Source: Gnetum montanum (taxonomy: Eukaryota > Streptophyta > Gnetopsida > Gnetales > Gnetaceae). Taken from it: a stretch of 64,000 nucleotides of DNA. Location: NCBI GenBank assembly GCA_015680685.1, contig MNCI01002813.1:1359403-1423402 (forward strand). The letters run 5' to 3'. The notes below the pieces were generated by a model. That model did no database searches, was not told the origin of the DNA, and worked only from the letters and a program-made list of their open reading frames with translations. Shown here piece after piece: positions 47,718 through 59,443 of the stretch (within the stretch, counting starts at the first letter, position 1; every line of letters starts with the position of its first letter). Both the position numbers and the translations under genes were made by a program.

Positions 47718-48118
47718 CCAATAAACAGGGAGCAAAGTAAGCTAGGGGGGTTGTTATGCTCTCCAAGCAATGTAACTCATGTGTACGTTTGGCAGTGACT
47801 AAGGTATGTGGTGGTCATTTATTGTCGTACCTAGACGCATGGTAGTTTAAGGCCTTACCGGGTCGATTGTGGTAGTTCACTTACGATTTCTAATTGATTA
47901 TGCGATTTGTAACTATTACTGAGTGTGAGATTGCAAAACAAAGAGTGTGTACTGAGGTGTTCAATTTGGGCAACATGAGTTGCTGTGTAAGGGAAGATTT
48001 CACATGGGTAATGCTACATAGTTATCTTTACCTTTGTTTATATGTATTTGTATTTTAGTTAATTCCTATGTTTATTGAGTAAAATATCCAAGGCGCTGAT
48101 TTCCTAGAGGGTGAGGTG

Positions 48119-48145
48119 GCATGTGCCACATGCAGACATATAAAA
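48119..48145 (+). promoter_or_regulatory. Probable promoter of the antisense gene: palindrome plus TATA box
   Basis: The palindrome gcatgtg-c-cacatgc (48,119-48,133, 7-bp arms) is followed 5 bp later by tataaaa (48,139-48,145). The first predicted ATG lies 391 bp downstream. The stretch between contains repeated cagcgtgaacgtgaac-type words (48,210-48,350 and 48,480-48,535). No experimental support. Confidence 0.4.
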
Positions 48146-48536
48146 CATGATGTTGCAAGCATAAACTTCAACGTAAACCTCAAAAATCCCAGTGTGCACC
48201 CAGAGTTCAGCGTGAACATGAGTTTAGTTTTGCAGTATGAACTTGAACTTAGTTTTGCAGCGTGAACGTGAACTTCGGTTTTGCAGCGTCGGTGTGAATT
48301 TCAGGCGATGGCGTCAGTGTGAACCTTGGGCCCATGACATGAGCGTGAACCCTAGTCGATTCACCGCGGTGAGAAGACGAGGATCTGATCGCAGGGGGGA
48401 GTAGGTGGCAAAAATTGGGATGCGATGAGTTAAACAGAAGGATTTGGTGTGTATATCTTGACAAAGCCCCAACATGCAGGGTTCAGCGTAGCATGCAAGG
48501 TTAAAACCCTAACATGCAGGGTTCAGCGTGAACACG

Positions 48537-51500
48537 ATGGGTAATGGCAAGCAAGCGAAGGACCAGGGAAGGAAAGAGCCTAGCTTGACCTTCGCCAAGG
48601 AAAGTGAGGTAATTCTTCAGTGCCCGCCCAAACCCATGATCCCATCATGGTCTGGATCAACGTGCCGGTAGGCCTTGATCTTCTGTCAAATTTTGTATTT
48701 TTAGTTACTGTTTGTGTCAACTTTCCTAATTTTGACGCGTTGTGCGAGGCCTGTCTTGCTTCCGTAATGTAGATGTTAGCGTGCAAGCCAGTGTTAATGT
48801 TTTTCTCTTTACGCATGGCAGATTTTATGTCTGGGGCTTTTGGTTACATGTTCGGCGTATAGGGTGTTCATGCTGGGCATGCCAGCGTGTAGGGTGTTCA
48901 CGTTGGGCATGAACTTTGAAAAATTTTAGTGTTGGCGTCTATAGTAAAACTTCATTTTTTGCATAGCACATTTACTATGGTTCTTGGATACTTGTAGGGA
49001 TCCCAAACCTTTCCTCTTAGTGGTGGAGCTTATTGGAGTTCTGGCGTGGTTTGGGCCTATTGATTCTAATGAACTGGCTCTTGATATGACCATTTATCAA
49101 AATGGGGAATGGTTCAGGGCAGGTTCCAACAAGTTCCTGGCTTTCATCTTAGAAAAATTCAACGTGGTAATATGGTCACATCTAAGTGAAAAATTAGCAC
49201 TGAGCGTGCTTGAGACTATGTTACTAGGATCCTGAAATGGCATTGTGGCTTTCATGGTGGAAATTGATGAGGGATTGCTTACGATTGAGGATGGTCCCTC
49301 TAGAGGACCTAGATCTACCCATCCGTTATCGCGTGTATGGGACCTATTATCACATGGCTCTCACGACATCAATAGCACTTTATTCCTGGCCGCTCGTGCA
49401 CACTCCTTATTCCAGAATCCTCCTAGAATAGTGTACCAGGTAGAGAGGTAAGGTTGTTAAATTTATTATTTCTGTTCTGATGCTTAGTGGTTGTTCAGGT
49501 TTTGACCGTTGTTCCTTTGCAGGCCCCAATATGACAAAGAAGGAGTATGCGTAGGTGATGATGGACTTGCATTGGCTCATACCGCCTTAGAGACTTTCAT
49601 GGTGGGTCCTACTCTCTGTGATGACGTGTTAGCCCAGACTAAGGGTACGATTGTTCATTTTCACAAATGATACTCCAGGGCATTTGCACAATGTGAGGGT
49701 CAGTGGTGGCTACATGGGGATTGGTCCCGTAATGGCCCAGTTTTTCCATGCGATGTTGAGTTGTCTTCTAATGTTCCTAATCCATTATTCGATGGTAAGT
49801 AATAGTATTTCTGATGCTTAAAGTTTGTTTGTTCTGCTACATCATTGGTTATATTGACTCCATCAATGTTATCTTGTGCATACAGTGGATGTCCCCCCTA
49901 GTGGAGTCACCATCACAATTGGGCGGACTGAGGGCAATTTGGCCATGAAATTCAGGGAGATCAGCGATGCACAACGATGGCTGCATGAGAAGGCACTGCC
50001 ACATATTATCAATTGTCTATGTGACGTTAGCCTCATGGAGTTATTTACTGTCCCAAGTCTTGATGTCTCTGTGATCGAGATGATTGCGATTGTTGATTCT
50101 TTCAACAAAGCGATTACTTACTCTAGTACTCGCGTCAAGGGAATCAAAGTAGCCTTCCATCTGTCGGTGAAGTTCTTTTTAGACTTCTTCGGTGTACTAG
50201 CAGCTAGGACTAAAGTGATTTTGAATAGAGTGTAGAAGGAGATCCATGTGGTTCATGAATTGGAGGACTAGTTGGGTGTTCTTAAAGGTGCTAAGGGATT
50301 CCCTATGCAGGGATAATAAAAAGTAACTAAAGTCAATGAATTGTACCCCCTGTTTAGAGCACAAGTGTTTCCAAAGTCCCTATCCCAAGTGAGGACTTTT
50401 GGGGTAGAATCTATGTGCATCATTCACATGATTCTGGAGACTAGGATACGCTATAATTGGGGCAGTTTTCACTTTCAGGTTTCCATGGGGAGATAGTGAG
50501 ATTGTGTTCGAACATTGAGGCACAGTTCCATTTCACCTTTGCATTCTTCGCTGGTTACTTGCGCAGATTGGCTGAATTTCTAGTTTTTCATGTGGACAAC
50601 GAGTACGTGTTAAGGGAACATGGGCAACTATCTCGCCCATGGATTCACCACTTATTTGAGGTGACAAAATCCCAAGATGCTCCTGAGGGAATTGACGAAT
50701 TGATTTCTGTTACAACGGAGGGATCATCTGGCCATTCAATTCATACTCGTGATAGCGTAGGGTTGGAACCAAGTGATGTGCCCTATACTGCTAGGAGAGC
50801 TGATTGAGTAATAAAGGAAATAATTAGGAAGGAAAAATCCAAGGTTCAACAACCTAAGTGCTCTCGAGAAGTGGCTCCAACTGTAGATGAACCCAAGGTG
50901 AAACACATACGGTTTAAAATGCCAGTCCAAGGTAAGTAAGCTTGGTTCACTTATTTATCCTTATTTTATTATCATTATTATTATTTTTATTTTATTTTAT
51001 TTTTTCAGCTATTTATACAAAGCTATCTTACTCTTGAATGTCATTTATTCAATCCTGTGCTTATAAATGTCATTAGAGCCAACTCCTAAAGTAAGAAAGG
51101 AGGTGTTGAAACCGATTACTGAGGAGGAGGAAGTCCCAACGAATTTGGATGAGGAGGACAAAGTAGGCAACGACGAGATGGAAGTCCCTGCCCCTTTGAG
51201 GAAAGAAGTGAAAGAGAAAGAGTGAGACACCAAAGAAAAGGATCACATTGATATTCAGGGTGAAGTCGACGAGATGTTTGACGGTTTCTTTGAAGGAAGG
51301 TTAGACCTTGGTGATCCCCAGAATCCAGAAGAGGATAGAGATTTTGGTATGTTGTCCTTATTATGTTTATTTGGATCTTGAATTGTTCTTTCTATTATTC
51401 AGAGTTTTAATTTTATGTTTCTGCTACTACTAGGTAAAAATGTTGAAGTTAGGACGATTCCTAATGTTCGTTTGGAAATACCTATGATGAAGACTCCAAC

Positions 51501-52707
51501 GAGAACGACCACCGAAGTTGACACATCTCCTACAAATGAACCATTTACTTGGATTGAGATGCCAAGTAAGATGGATTTTTTCCTTTGCATCGTGGATGAG
51601 GTAGTTGATCGCATCTAGCAAGCTCATCCTAAAATAGGTACATATGTCTTAAGCATTTTGAGTCTTTTGATTTTCACATCCATTTCCACCGTCCGATGTC
51701 TAATGCATGTTATTCTCATGTGGATAAGGACTAAACTGAAGTGGAATCCATCTGAGGCCACTTGTATTGACAGTATACCCACACTACCATCAGAGATTGA
51801 GCAAGTGCCAAGATAGATCTATGATGAAGTGGCAGAGTGTGCTGTGCAGAATGCCAAGTCTCTTTGGACTTGTAGGCATTCCATTGAGAAACTATGGTTG
51901 CAAATTCAGGTGGGGGAAAAGGTGGTTGCTAGGCTAACAATAGAACGAGATGATTTTAAGTCATGCTATGAGTTTGCCTTGGCAAGGTTGACAGGTGATT
52001 GTTCTTGGAAAACCTCTAAGATTACTTATACTAGGTATTGGAATTTATTGAATTGCCAAGTAACTATGATTCGGGAGTTAGCAGAATGGAAGGCACAAAT
52101 TGATTGGCTGAATCTCAAATGTTAGGATTGGAAAGCTTTCGCATCTAAGGTGTGAAAATGGGATCAAGATGAGAAGACACACAAGTATCATTATAAAAAA
52201 TCATTAAAGGAGAAATCCATAGAGAAGCGTCAGCTGAAAATATTTGTAGAGGGTTTAGGCCTACGATCTTCATTTGACGCATTTTCTAAGCACACTGTGG
52301 TAGAGATGGAGTCTCCCAAGAGGGTCATCACTATAGCTTCTAGGGAGGTTTCTATGGGCGAGTTTCCTCTTAAATGTCCCACTTGGTCCACGGTGGACAA
52401 AGGGAAGGCCTTGGCCAACATTGATCTAGGTCTTGATGGAACCGACTGGGTAAGTGTCCCTGAGGAGGAAATCCTTCATCGGCTGGAGTTTGGTCTACAA
52501 GGATATTCTTCGGTAAGTCGTTTAGATTTGTCAATTTTTCTTATTAGTTTTTTTAGTAGAAAATGTTTTATTTCTTTGTTAATTATTTTCTTTTACCTTT
52601 TACAGAATCACGAGGATGACAGTGGCCAAGAAGGTGGCCCTAGTGGAGTGGGGCAGGATGATGTGGAGGAGTCTGAAGATCAAGCTCCTCCTGGATTTGA
52701 TGCCTAG
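48537..52707 (+). CDS. Antisense, multi-exon gene carried by element B; product unknown
   Basis: Predicted exons by splice signals: 48537-48667, 48998-49447, 49523-49794, 49886 to about 50930, about 51078 to 51344, about 51434-51618 and beyond, about 51790-52512 and 52606-52707 (stop tag). The first four join in frame (phases 2, 2, 1), as do the last two (phase 0). Text: MGNGKQAKDQGRKEPS; a globular part (VVELIGVLAWFGPIDSNELA, GQWWLHGDWSRNGP, NLAMKFREISDAQRW); a Glu/Lys-rich linker (EEEEVPTNLDEEDK); a helical region (RLTIERDDFKSCYEFALARL); and an acidic C-terminus (DDVEESEDQAPPGFDA). I do not recognise the family, and no catalytic motif is obvious. Stops occur at 49,233, 49,668, 50,233 and a few later places, and one frame change near 50,460, so this copy is decayed. 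Tat-lineage elements are known to carry extra, sometimes antisense, ORFs; this one is unusual in exon number and position. Confidence 0.55.
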
Positions 52708-53455
52708 TTTTGATTTGATGTTTTTGTTGTTAAAATGATTATGTATGCAATCTATGTATCATGTGGGGGCATGGTGCTAAGTTTTAATTTGACTTTGATA
52801 CATTTTTTTAAAAATCTTGGTTGAGTTTTCTGTTATTCATCATCATTTTTTTTCTTTTTGTTGTTTGAATTTTGAGTTTGTTCAAACACTGATACGTGAA
52901 GATTTGAAGTGAAAATCTTTTTGTTCTTTTGGGCTTGAATGTAAACATGATGCAACAGTGTAAAATGTTTTTATTCATCTTATTTTTTAAGTGTAATGAA
53001 CGAAGTAGGAATAGAAGTAGGAATGTAATTATAATTGAAGCATAATCATGTAAGGAGGGGGAATGTGAAGAAAAACTATAACTGATAACGCAACAAGGTA
53101 AGCATAAATTTGAACTGTAAACTTGAATTGAGAGAAAACAAATGTACGAAAATGCTCTAGTTTAAGGCCATTTTGGGCCCCATGTACTAGTTTAAGGCCA
53201 TTTTGGGCCATGTGTAAACAAGAGAAGTTTCAAGTGATACAGGTGAGTTTCTTGGTAAACCAGCCATTTCTGGCCATGGCTAGTTTTATGTCGTCGTGGA
53301 CATGTGATAGTTTAACGTCATTTCAGATGATGAATGTAGTTTAATGGTTCAGTAATTTTTTGAGTTTTCTTAATTTAACGTTCAGAGTGGCGTTAATAGG
53401 TATGATTCTATACTCAGCATCCCCTTCGCTGATCACGTTGAACGGTAATTCAGCC
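52708..53455 (+). other. Downstream flank of the antisense gene, then linker of B
   Basis: T-rich sequence with possible 3'-end signals lies at 52,730-53,000. Repeat units of the agttta..gtcgt type follow at 53,155-53,340 (tagtttaaggccattttgggcc twice). From about 53,460 to 53,350 the minus strand still reads as B's protease-RT linker (AELPFNVISEGDAEYRIIPI). Confidence 0.5.
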
Positions 53456-54308
53456 TAAGGGACATCTAATAGAACGGGCTCCGTGTTGGTGTCTCCTAGT
53501 GTTTCCGTATGTATAGTAGTTTCTAAGTTTGTTGTAGTTTCTAGGTTAGGCGGTGTATGTATAGTTTCAGGTTTGAGTGTTTCTATGCTGGGTGAAGTTT
53601 CTTTTATGTTTGATGAATCATTGTTTCCTAGTTGCATGCAACTTTCTTTTTCCTTTGTGTCATCCTGTTTAAGCTCTTCAAACTTAACCTCCAAGCCTTG
53701 GTTTATATCCGTATGTGACGAGATGGTACGTGTAGTGGCTTCCCCGTGTATAATGATTTCACCGCCTTCATAAGGCAAGTGTATCTCTTGGTGTATGGGG
53801 GAAGAGACTGCTTTGAGTTGGGCTAGCAGGGTCTTCCTAATATTAAATTGAACCCTGGCATTTCGTTGATGACAACAAAGTTAGCAGACATGGGGAAACG
53901 ATCCCTTATTATAAAGTCCAAAGTTATGGTGCCTTTTACTACTACGCGTGATCCACTATAAAATTTTAAACATGTGGTGGAGGTTGGTCTAATTAGTTTC
54001 ATAAGCCCTAATTGTTTAATGATGGAATAGGGTACTACGTTTGTGGCAGCTCCATCATCTACATGCACTCTATGTATTTTGAATTGATTTACTTGTATGG
54101 TTATGAACATAGGTGCGATTGTCACTTCTCCTGTTTTCTCATCAATTTTGATGTTGTTAGTATGGAAGCCTAGTGATTTAGAAATCGGCCCTTGAGGCGA
54201 ATACATTCCCGCATGAATGGAAAGTTCATTCAGAGGTAAGTCTTCATTTACTGGGATTGATGTCAACATACATACTAGGGCTTCGCGATGAGTTTGAGAA
54301 GTTAACAT
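53455..54308 (-). pseudogene. Protease and linker of B
   Basis: The open stretch 54,308-53,823 encodes 161 residues. PLNELSIHAGMY leads into VHVDDGAATNVVP (residues 81-93, Asp retained), then GTITLDFIIRD and MPGFNLILGRPC. This is the retropepsin layout of Tat elements (Asp-Gly loop, then ILGR). A second open stretch, 53,778-53,455, is a Thr/Glu-rich linker with near-repeats of TNLETT and IHTET. The frame shifts between the two. Confidence 0.75.
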
Positions 54309-55052
54309 TAGATCATATAGACTTAACGAAGTGTTTTTCTATTTAAATGCCTGCATAACCTATGTTAGGGCTATTACTAAATCTTTGCCGTTAGGTGTAT
54401 GCTTGTTAATGGTTACTTGGTCCATCGGGCCAAACAGTGTTATCTCCTGTGTAGCTGGTTTGATGTTTTCTTCCGCAGCTGTTGATCTGGAAATATCATG
54501 TATTCCTGATGATTCTCCCTTATAGCTCATTTTTGATTCATTATTAGGTGATGTCATGGGTACTGCACTTAATGGAGTAGGCTTGGGGGGTCCTAAGGCA
54601 AGCCGTTGACATTCTTTCTCCAAGCATTCCCATGTGAGCCTGTCTGCCAATCATTCCCGCATGTGGCACGGGGGAATATTTGGTTTCTGAACATCAAGTT
54701 GCTTTGGAACCCATATGACATATGGAGTAGGACAGAGTTGCGATTGGACAGTTGAAGGTGGTTGAGTGTCAAGCTGCCTGGGCATCCTAACAACATACAG
54801 GGTCAATCTATTCTGTGTTTACGGAGTGGAAGGTTGGTGGTTATCAGGATGTTTGGGTATCTTGACAACATATGGAGTTGGTCTAGTTGGGGGCTATGCC
54901 TCCGTAGTTGCAACCACGGGTGGCACCCAGACTACATAGGGAGCAAGCCGGGTAGGAGGTTGCATGTTTAGGGTAGTAGTGGTAGGAGGTACATGCACTA
55001 CGTATGGTTTAGCTTGTGGTGGTATGGTAGAGGTTGCCACCACGGGAGGTAC

Positions 55053-57088
55053 CTAGATGACATAGGGTCTTTGCGGGGTAGGCAGGTTATATGGAGGGTA
55101 TGATAATTGAGGTACGGGTGTTTGTGCAGTGGGAGGAGTACATGCTACAAAAGGTCTCCTAGGTGTTTGTTGTTCATCATCTAAATAAATGGTGTTAATC
55201 CTAGGTGTTTCTTGTTCGTTGTCTAAGTAGATGGTGTTAATTATGTATGGTGCTTCCTTAGTATTTAGGGGATCTTTATATATACCCATGGATTGGTTTT
55301 GTGGTTTGACCGAGTTGGCCTCATCGAAAGTGATCTCACCTCCATCAATCATTTGTTGAATGTCTTGTTTCAAGATGAAACAGTAGTCAGTGCCATGACC
55401 ATTACGTTGATGGTACTCACAAAAGCGATCTACTCTAAAGCCTCTTGGAACTGAGGGTTCATCCGGTGTCACCAAGCTTGTGTTCTCGACCAATTCGTAG
55501 AATCGATCGTGTCTTTGAATTGCCATAGGGGACAATTGTTTATGTTTCATTAGCCCGACCTTCAAGAGTTGGTCAAATAATTACAAAGGTTTCATGGGCA
55601 ATGGTGTATATTGAGAGGGGTCTCTCCTCTCAAAGTTTCTTGCATGACCTGGTGTAGCATTTTGTGATGTGGACGGTCTGGGCGTAGCAGTGGGAGTGGG
55701 TCTAGTATAGTTAGTGGGGGTAGTAGGCGATTTACCTTATTGTTGTGTTATCACTTGTTGGGTTTCTGCTACTGCTTCTACGGTTGCTTTAGCCTTTTCT
55801 TTGTCTTTCTTATTATGTTGGTTTTTAAAAGAGAAATAGGCTGGGCCATGACTGTTTTGTGCAGCCTCTTAAATATTCTTTATTTATACAAAAGCTTGGC
55901 TAAGGGTGCATGCATTAAGATAATATAGTTTTGACTTTACAAAATCATTGACGGCCCCCTTTAGAATAGTGAGGAGATAAGTCTTCAAGATTGACTCGTA
56001 GAGCTCATTGAGGGTAGCACTCCACCGTTGAATAAATTTTTGAACAGGTTCAAGCAGTGCTTGCTTGACCTATATGAGGCTATCAAGTGTTGCTTCAAGA
56101 TTCAAGTTATACTTGAACCTGGTAATGAACTGGTGTAATAAATATTCCAAAGATGATATGGAATTTTGAGGCAAAGCCCGATACCAGTCAAGTGCTCTCC
56201 CTATGAGGGACATGGGGAACACTTGCAAGATGGCATGTGGCCATGCTTGAAGCAACACGCACTCTAGTCTAAGCGTTATGAGATGGGTGTTGGGGTCTAT
56301 TTCCCCATTGTATTTAGTTAATGTGGGTAAGGAAACACCCTTTGGTAACATTATAGGTGGGATCGAAGAGATGATAGGGTCATCTTGATAGAAATCTACT
56401 ATCTTAAGCTCTTCATTGGTAGCTATTTTGAGGTGCATTGACCTCATCAGTTAGCTATTGCATCAGTTTTTTGGCTTTAGCCTAGTCTTAGGCCCTAGGT
56501 GAGATGGCAGCCTGGTTATGTTGTGTAGTATACAAGTTAGATTGTTGTACAATGGGTTGGAAGAGGAAATTTGAGTGGTCGAAGGTTGCGCTTGTGGAAT
56601 ATTCATGGTAGGTGCTACTAGGGGTGGCATGCTATAAAGAAAGGGTTTTTGTTGTTGTTGTACTTGAGGGATGTTCGTGGATGGATTTGTAGGAGGTGGT
56701 ATGTTGTAGTGAAGGGGTTGATGCGGTTGCATTCTAGTCATAGCCCACTGTTCAGGCATGGTTTTTGAGGGAACACCTTGAACTTGTTGAGTTGTGGTGA
56801 TGAAAGGTGCTCCTTGGGTTTGAATTCATGGTATATAGTGAGTAGATGTAGAATATGGTATCACAAACGACATCCCAATCACTTGGGGTGGGAATGCAGT
56901 CCTACATTAGCTTGAGGCAGGTGTTGTTGGGATTGTATTTGTAAAAGAGGGGGTGACGTGGTAACGGGAAGAATAGTGGTGATGGATATATTGAATTGAG
57001 TATCAGTCATCGGGAGTGTGGGAACAAGAGTGGATGGTTCTTGCTGAGGCACGTGAACTTGAGTGGTTTTAAATGAATGGAGAGACAT
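55053..57088 (-). pseudogene. Gag of B
   Basis: Three open parts remain. The first (57,088-56,879 and 56,759-56,463) is Pro/Gln-rich (QQQQKPFLYSMPPLVAPTM region). The second (56,447-56,070) is the capsid core: PTLTKYNGEIDPNTHL, ALDWYRALPQNSISSLEYLL, FITRFKYNLNLEATL. This matches the retrotransposon gag pattern of the Tat lineage. The third (55,565-55,053) holds CEYHQRNGHGTDYC, a zinc-binding-like motif at residues 49-62, then a duplicated NTIYLD(N/D)EQ.TPR. Stops and frame changes separate the parts. Confidence 0.75.
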
Positions 57089-57089
57089 A

Positions 57090-58155
57090 GTCTCCCCCGT
57101 GAAGGGATGGAATAACGGGTTTGCGTAAGTGTGCGGACTGAGAGTATGGTATGAATCCTCGTGTTCAGACTATGTCGCAAAGTCATCCTCCTCTTATAAT
57201 TGAGGATTTACTATGGATTGGTCTTGAGATTGACTTCTTACTAGGAGGAGCTGTGAAATGAGCTCAGAGTAGTGCTCTGGAAGAGGGATGATGTCATATG
57301 GGGAGGGGATGAACATATGTCCTCCCTTATGAACTAATTCATACTATTTCTTGGCCTCTAGTTCAGTTTGATCTACTACCAAGCCAGCTTGGATCTTCAC
57401 ACATATGAAGTTATACTGTTCTTGGGTTATGATATTAAATGATGGATTCTTCCCTTACAGTCTAAGAGATCAGTGAAGTCCTCCCTAGGGATTGACCTCA
57501 CTGTGGGCCCCTATGGGTTGCATAATGGGTATCGACATCGTTGTGGGGCCAATGGTGTCTAGAATGGGCTTGGTTGAAACATTGGTGTTGGTAGTATTCA
57601 TGATGAAAAGGTCGTAAGTGTAACTAGGAGGATGGGAGACAATGTCAAGGTGTATAAGTGAGGATATGGCCGAGTATGAAATGGGTATACTTATCAGCGT
57701 GTAGCCTATTTACATAGCGTATGGACTGGATCCCAGCATACAGGCTTCAATGAACAGCGTATAGAAATTGGTCACGGTGTGTAAATTGGGGTCACAGCAT
57801 GCAAACTGCAACTGTCAATGTAAAGACAGAGTGGTCAACGTGTTGCAAGTAGTTGTAGCGTGTAGACAAGGTCTACAACGTGCAGGTAAGCTAGGCAACA
57901 TGTAGACAGGGTCTACAGCGTGTAGGTAAGCTAGGCAGCGTGTAGACAGGGTCTATAGTGTGCAAGTAAGCTGGGTAGCGTGTAGACGCTGAGATTACTA
58001 CAGAAAAGGACGCAAATTCAAGGAGTTGCAAAATTAGAGTTATGCAGATGAAGTGTAAATCTAAGGAAATTGGTGGTAGATCAGAAGCATAGAGAGTGGT
58101 GAATTAACAGGTCTGAAGAAATCTACAGTGGATCAAAGTAGGTTTAAGCAGTGTT
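57090..58155 (-). other. Leader of B
   Basis: No coding was recognised except short fragments. The part next to the LTR (57,680-57,990) is filled with gcgtgtag-type words, including the 40-bp tandem repeat listed separately. Confidence 0.5.
57850..57990. repeat. 40-bp tandem repeat in the B leader, about 3.5 units
   Basis: The unit is agcgtgtaggtaagctaggc followed by agcgtgtagacagggtctac. The units differ at a few positions (agcgtg/aacgtg/agtgtg). Looser copies of the half-unit extend back to 57,700. Confidence 0.75.
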
Positions 58156-58156
58156 A

Positions 58157-58175
58157 GGCCCTCCTTCTAGTGCCA
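58157..58175 (-). promoter_or_regulatory. Candidate primer binding site of B
   Basis: The minus strand reads tggcactagaaggagggcc, starting five bases inside the 5' LTR end. It begins with the tgg that pairs with a tRNA CCA end. I cannot name the tRNA. Confidence 0.35.
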
Positions 58176-58180
58176 TTTTC

Positions 58181-59443
58181 TGTATTGTCCGAAATCTTCG
58201 ATGCAAGGCTGGAAGGGGATGAGCACCGCAGGATCTACAGATGAGCACAGAAGACTCTAACTTCACTTGAGGACGAGCTGGAACTGACGAAGGTAGAGTA
58301 CCTTGAGTGGTCCGCACGCGGATCAGGCAAGGATTTTCCCAAACATATGCCAATGTGCAATGCGCTGGGTTATATGTAATCAGCGTAATAAGCATAATAT
58401 AGAAGTAGATGTGCAAAAATATAAACAAAGAGATAGGAAAGAATGAATGCAAACTATAACAAATCTTAATCGGAAATGAAACAATTTTATTGCAAAAATG
58501 AGGATTACAGTGCATAGGTCTGAACGCAATTGTGGGACTGACACAAGGTGGACTAACATCCCTGGTGGATATCGATGGATGATGGTATGTTGGTTTGGAC
58601 TGCAGGCACAGTGTGAAGGCTATATGGTCCACATACAGGGTTGAAGTCCAGCATGCAAGGTTGGTGTTCAGATTTTTTGCTAAGTGTCACCAATTCCCGT
58701 TTTTTGTCTTCGTTTGTCAAAATTGCCAACCCCGATCTAGTGAAAAATTGGGGTTTTTATGAGGTTTTGGGCATTGGATTCAGATCTGGAAGGGTATGAG
58801 TGGCCATGGGTGAGAGAACTTTGGGTCGGATGACATGTGGCTGCATTGCCCGAGTGCGAAGAATATTACAACCGTACAACATGCTACATGCCATCGTGTA
58901 CATGCTGGGCATGTGAACTCAATGTACAGACTTGCCCAATACAAAGGAATTGAACTTTACAAACAAGAATACTGTTACAATAGAAAATATTTAACTTGGC
59001 CCTTGGATTTGAGAATGCTTCTTGTCGAATTTGTGCTCATTTGGACTCGATCTGACATGGTTTTGGAAGGCTTTGATTGGTGTACATTGGGCTACACGCT
59101 GGGTGTGCAGGTTAGCATGCAGGTTGGCTGAATCACTTGGTCGACCTCACTTTTGGTGGTGCATGCTAGGCATGCACGCTGGGCGTACATGCTAGGCTTG
59201 TATAGGCCGACGTGCAGGATGCATACTTGGTGAAAACCAAGTGTTTTGAGTTCAAAATTCACCAGGTTTGATGCCAGATGTCACTGTAGTCTTCTGTGGA
59301 TCCTAGGGAACCATTTCTTGCTCATTTTGACATCATTTGAAGCTTTCTGTGAGGTCCTCAAGCTTCAGTCATGCTGGGGAGCATCATGACTTAGCTCAAT
59401 TCTTGTTGGAGAAGTGCTAAGTTGAGAATTTTGTGGTGTTTCA
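58181..59443 (-). repeat. 5' LTR of B
   Basis: On the minus strand it runs from tgaaacaccacaaaattctc to ggacaataca. It is homologous to 41,859-43,048 except for the last 61 bp. It contains acatgctgggcatgt at 58,900-58,914 and several cgtgcagg-type words. Confidence 0.8.

Larger units (their letters stand above)
41859..59443 (-). mobile_element. Element B: Tat-lineage Ty3/gypsy retrotransposon carrying an antisense spliced gene, nested in A3
   Basis: Its LTRs are 41,859-43,048 (3', truncated) and 58,181-59,443 (5'). Minus-strand order from the right is leader with repeats, gag, protease, linker, then a 5.6-kb block with a plus-strand gene, the N gap, RT, RNase H, a second RNase H of the type found in Tat elements, integrase and 3' region. 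The two LTRs look more alike than those of A3, as expected of a younger insertion. No target duplication remains: about 60 bp of the 3' LTR end and about 190 bp of A3 gag are missing at the left junction. Confidence 0.8.

Noticed and set aside
48998-50235. Identity of the antisense gene as a plant mobile domain (PMD) protein
   Set aside because: Such domains are known passengers of Tat elements, but I could not match the motifs I remember. Left as unknown.
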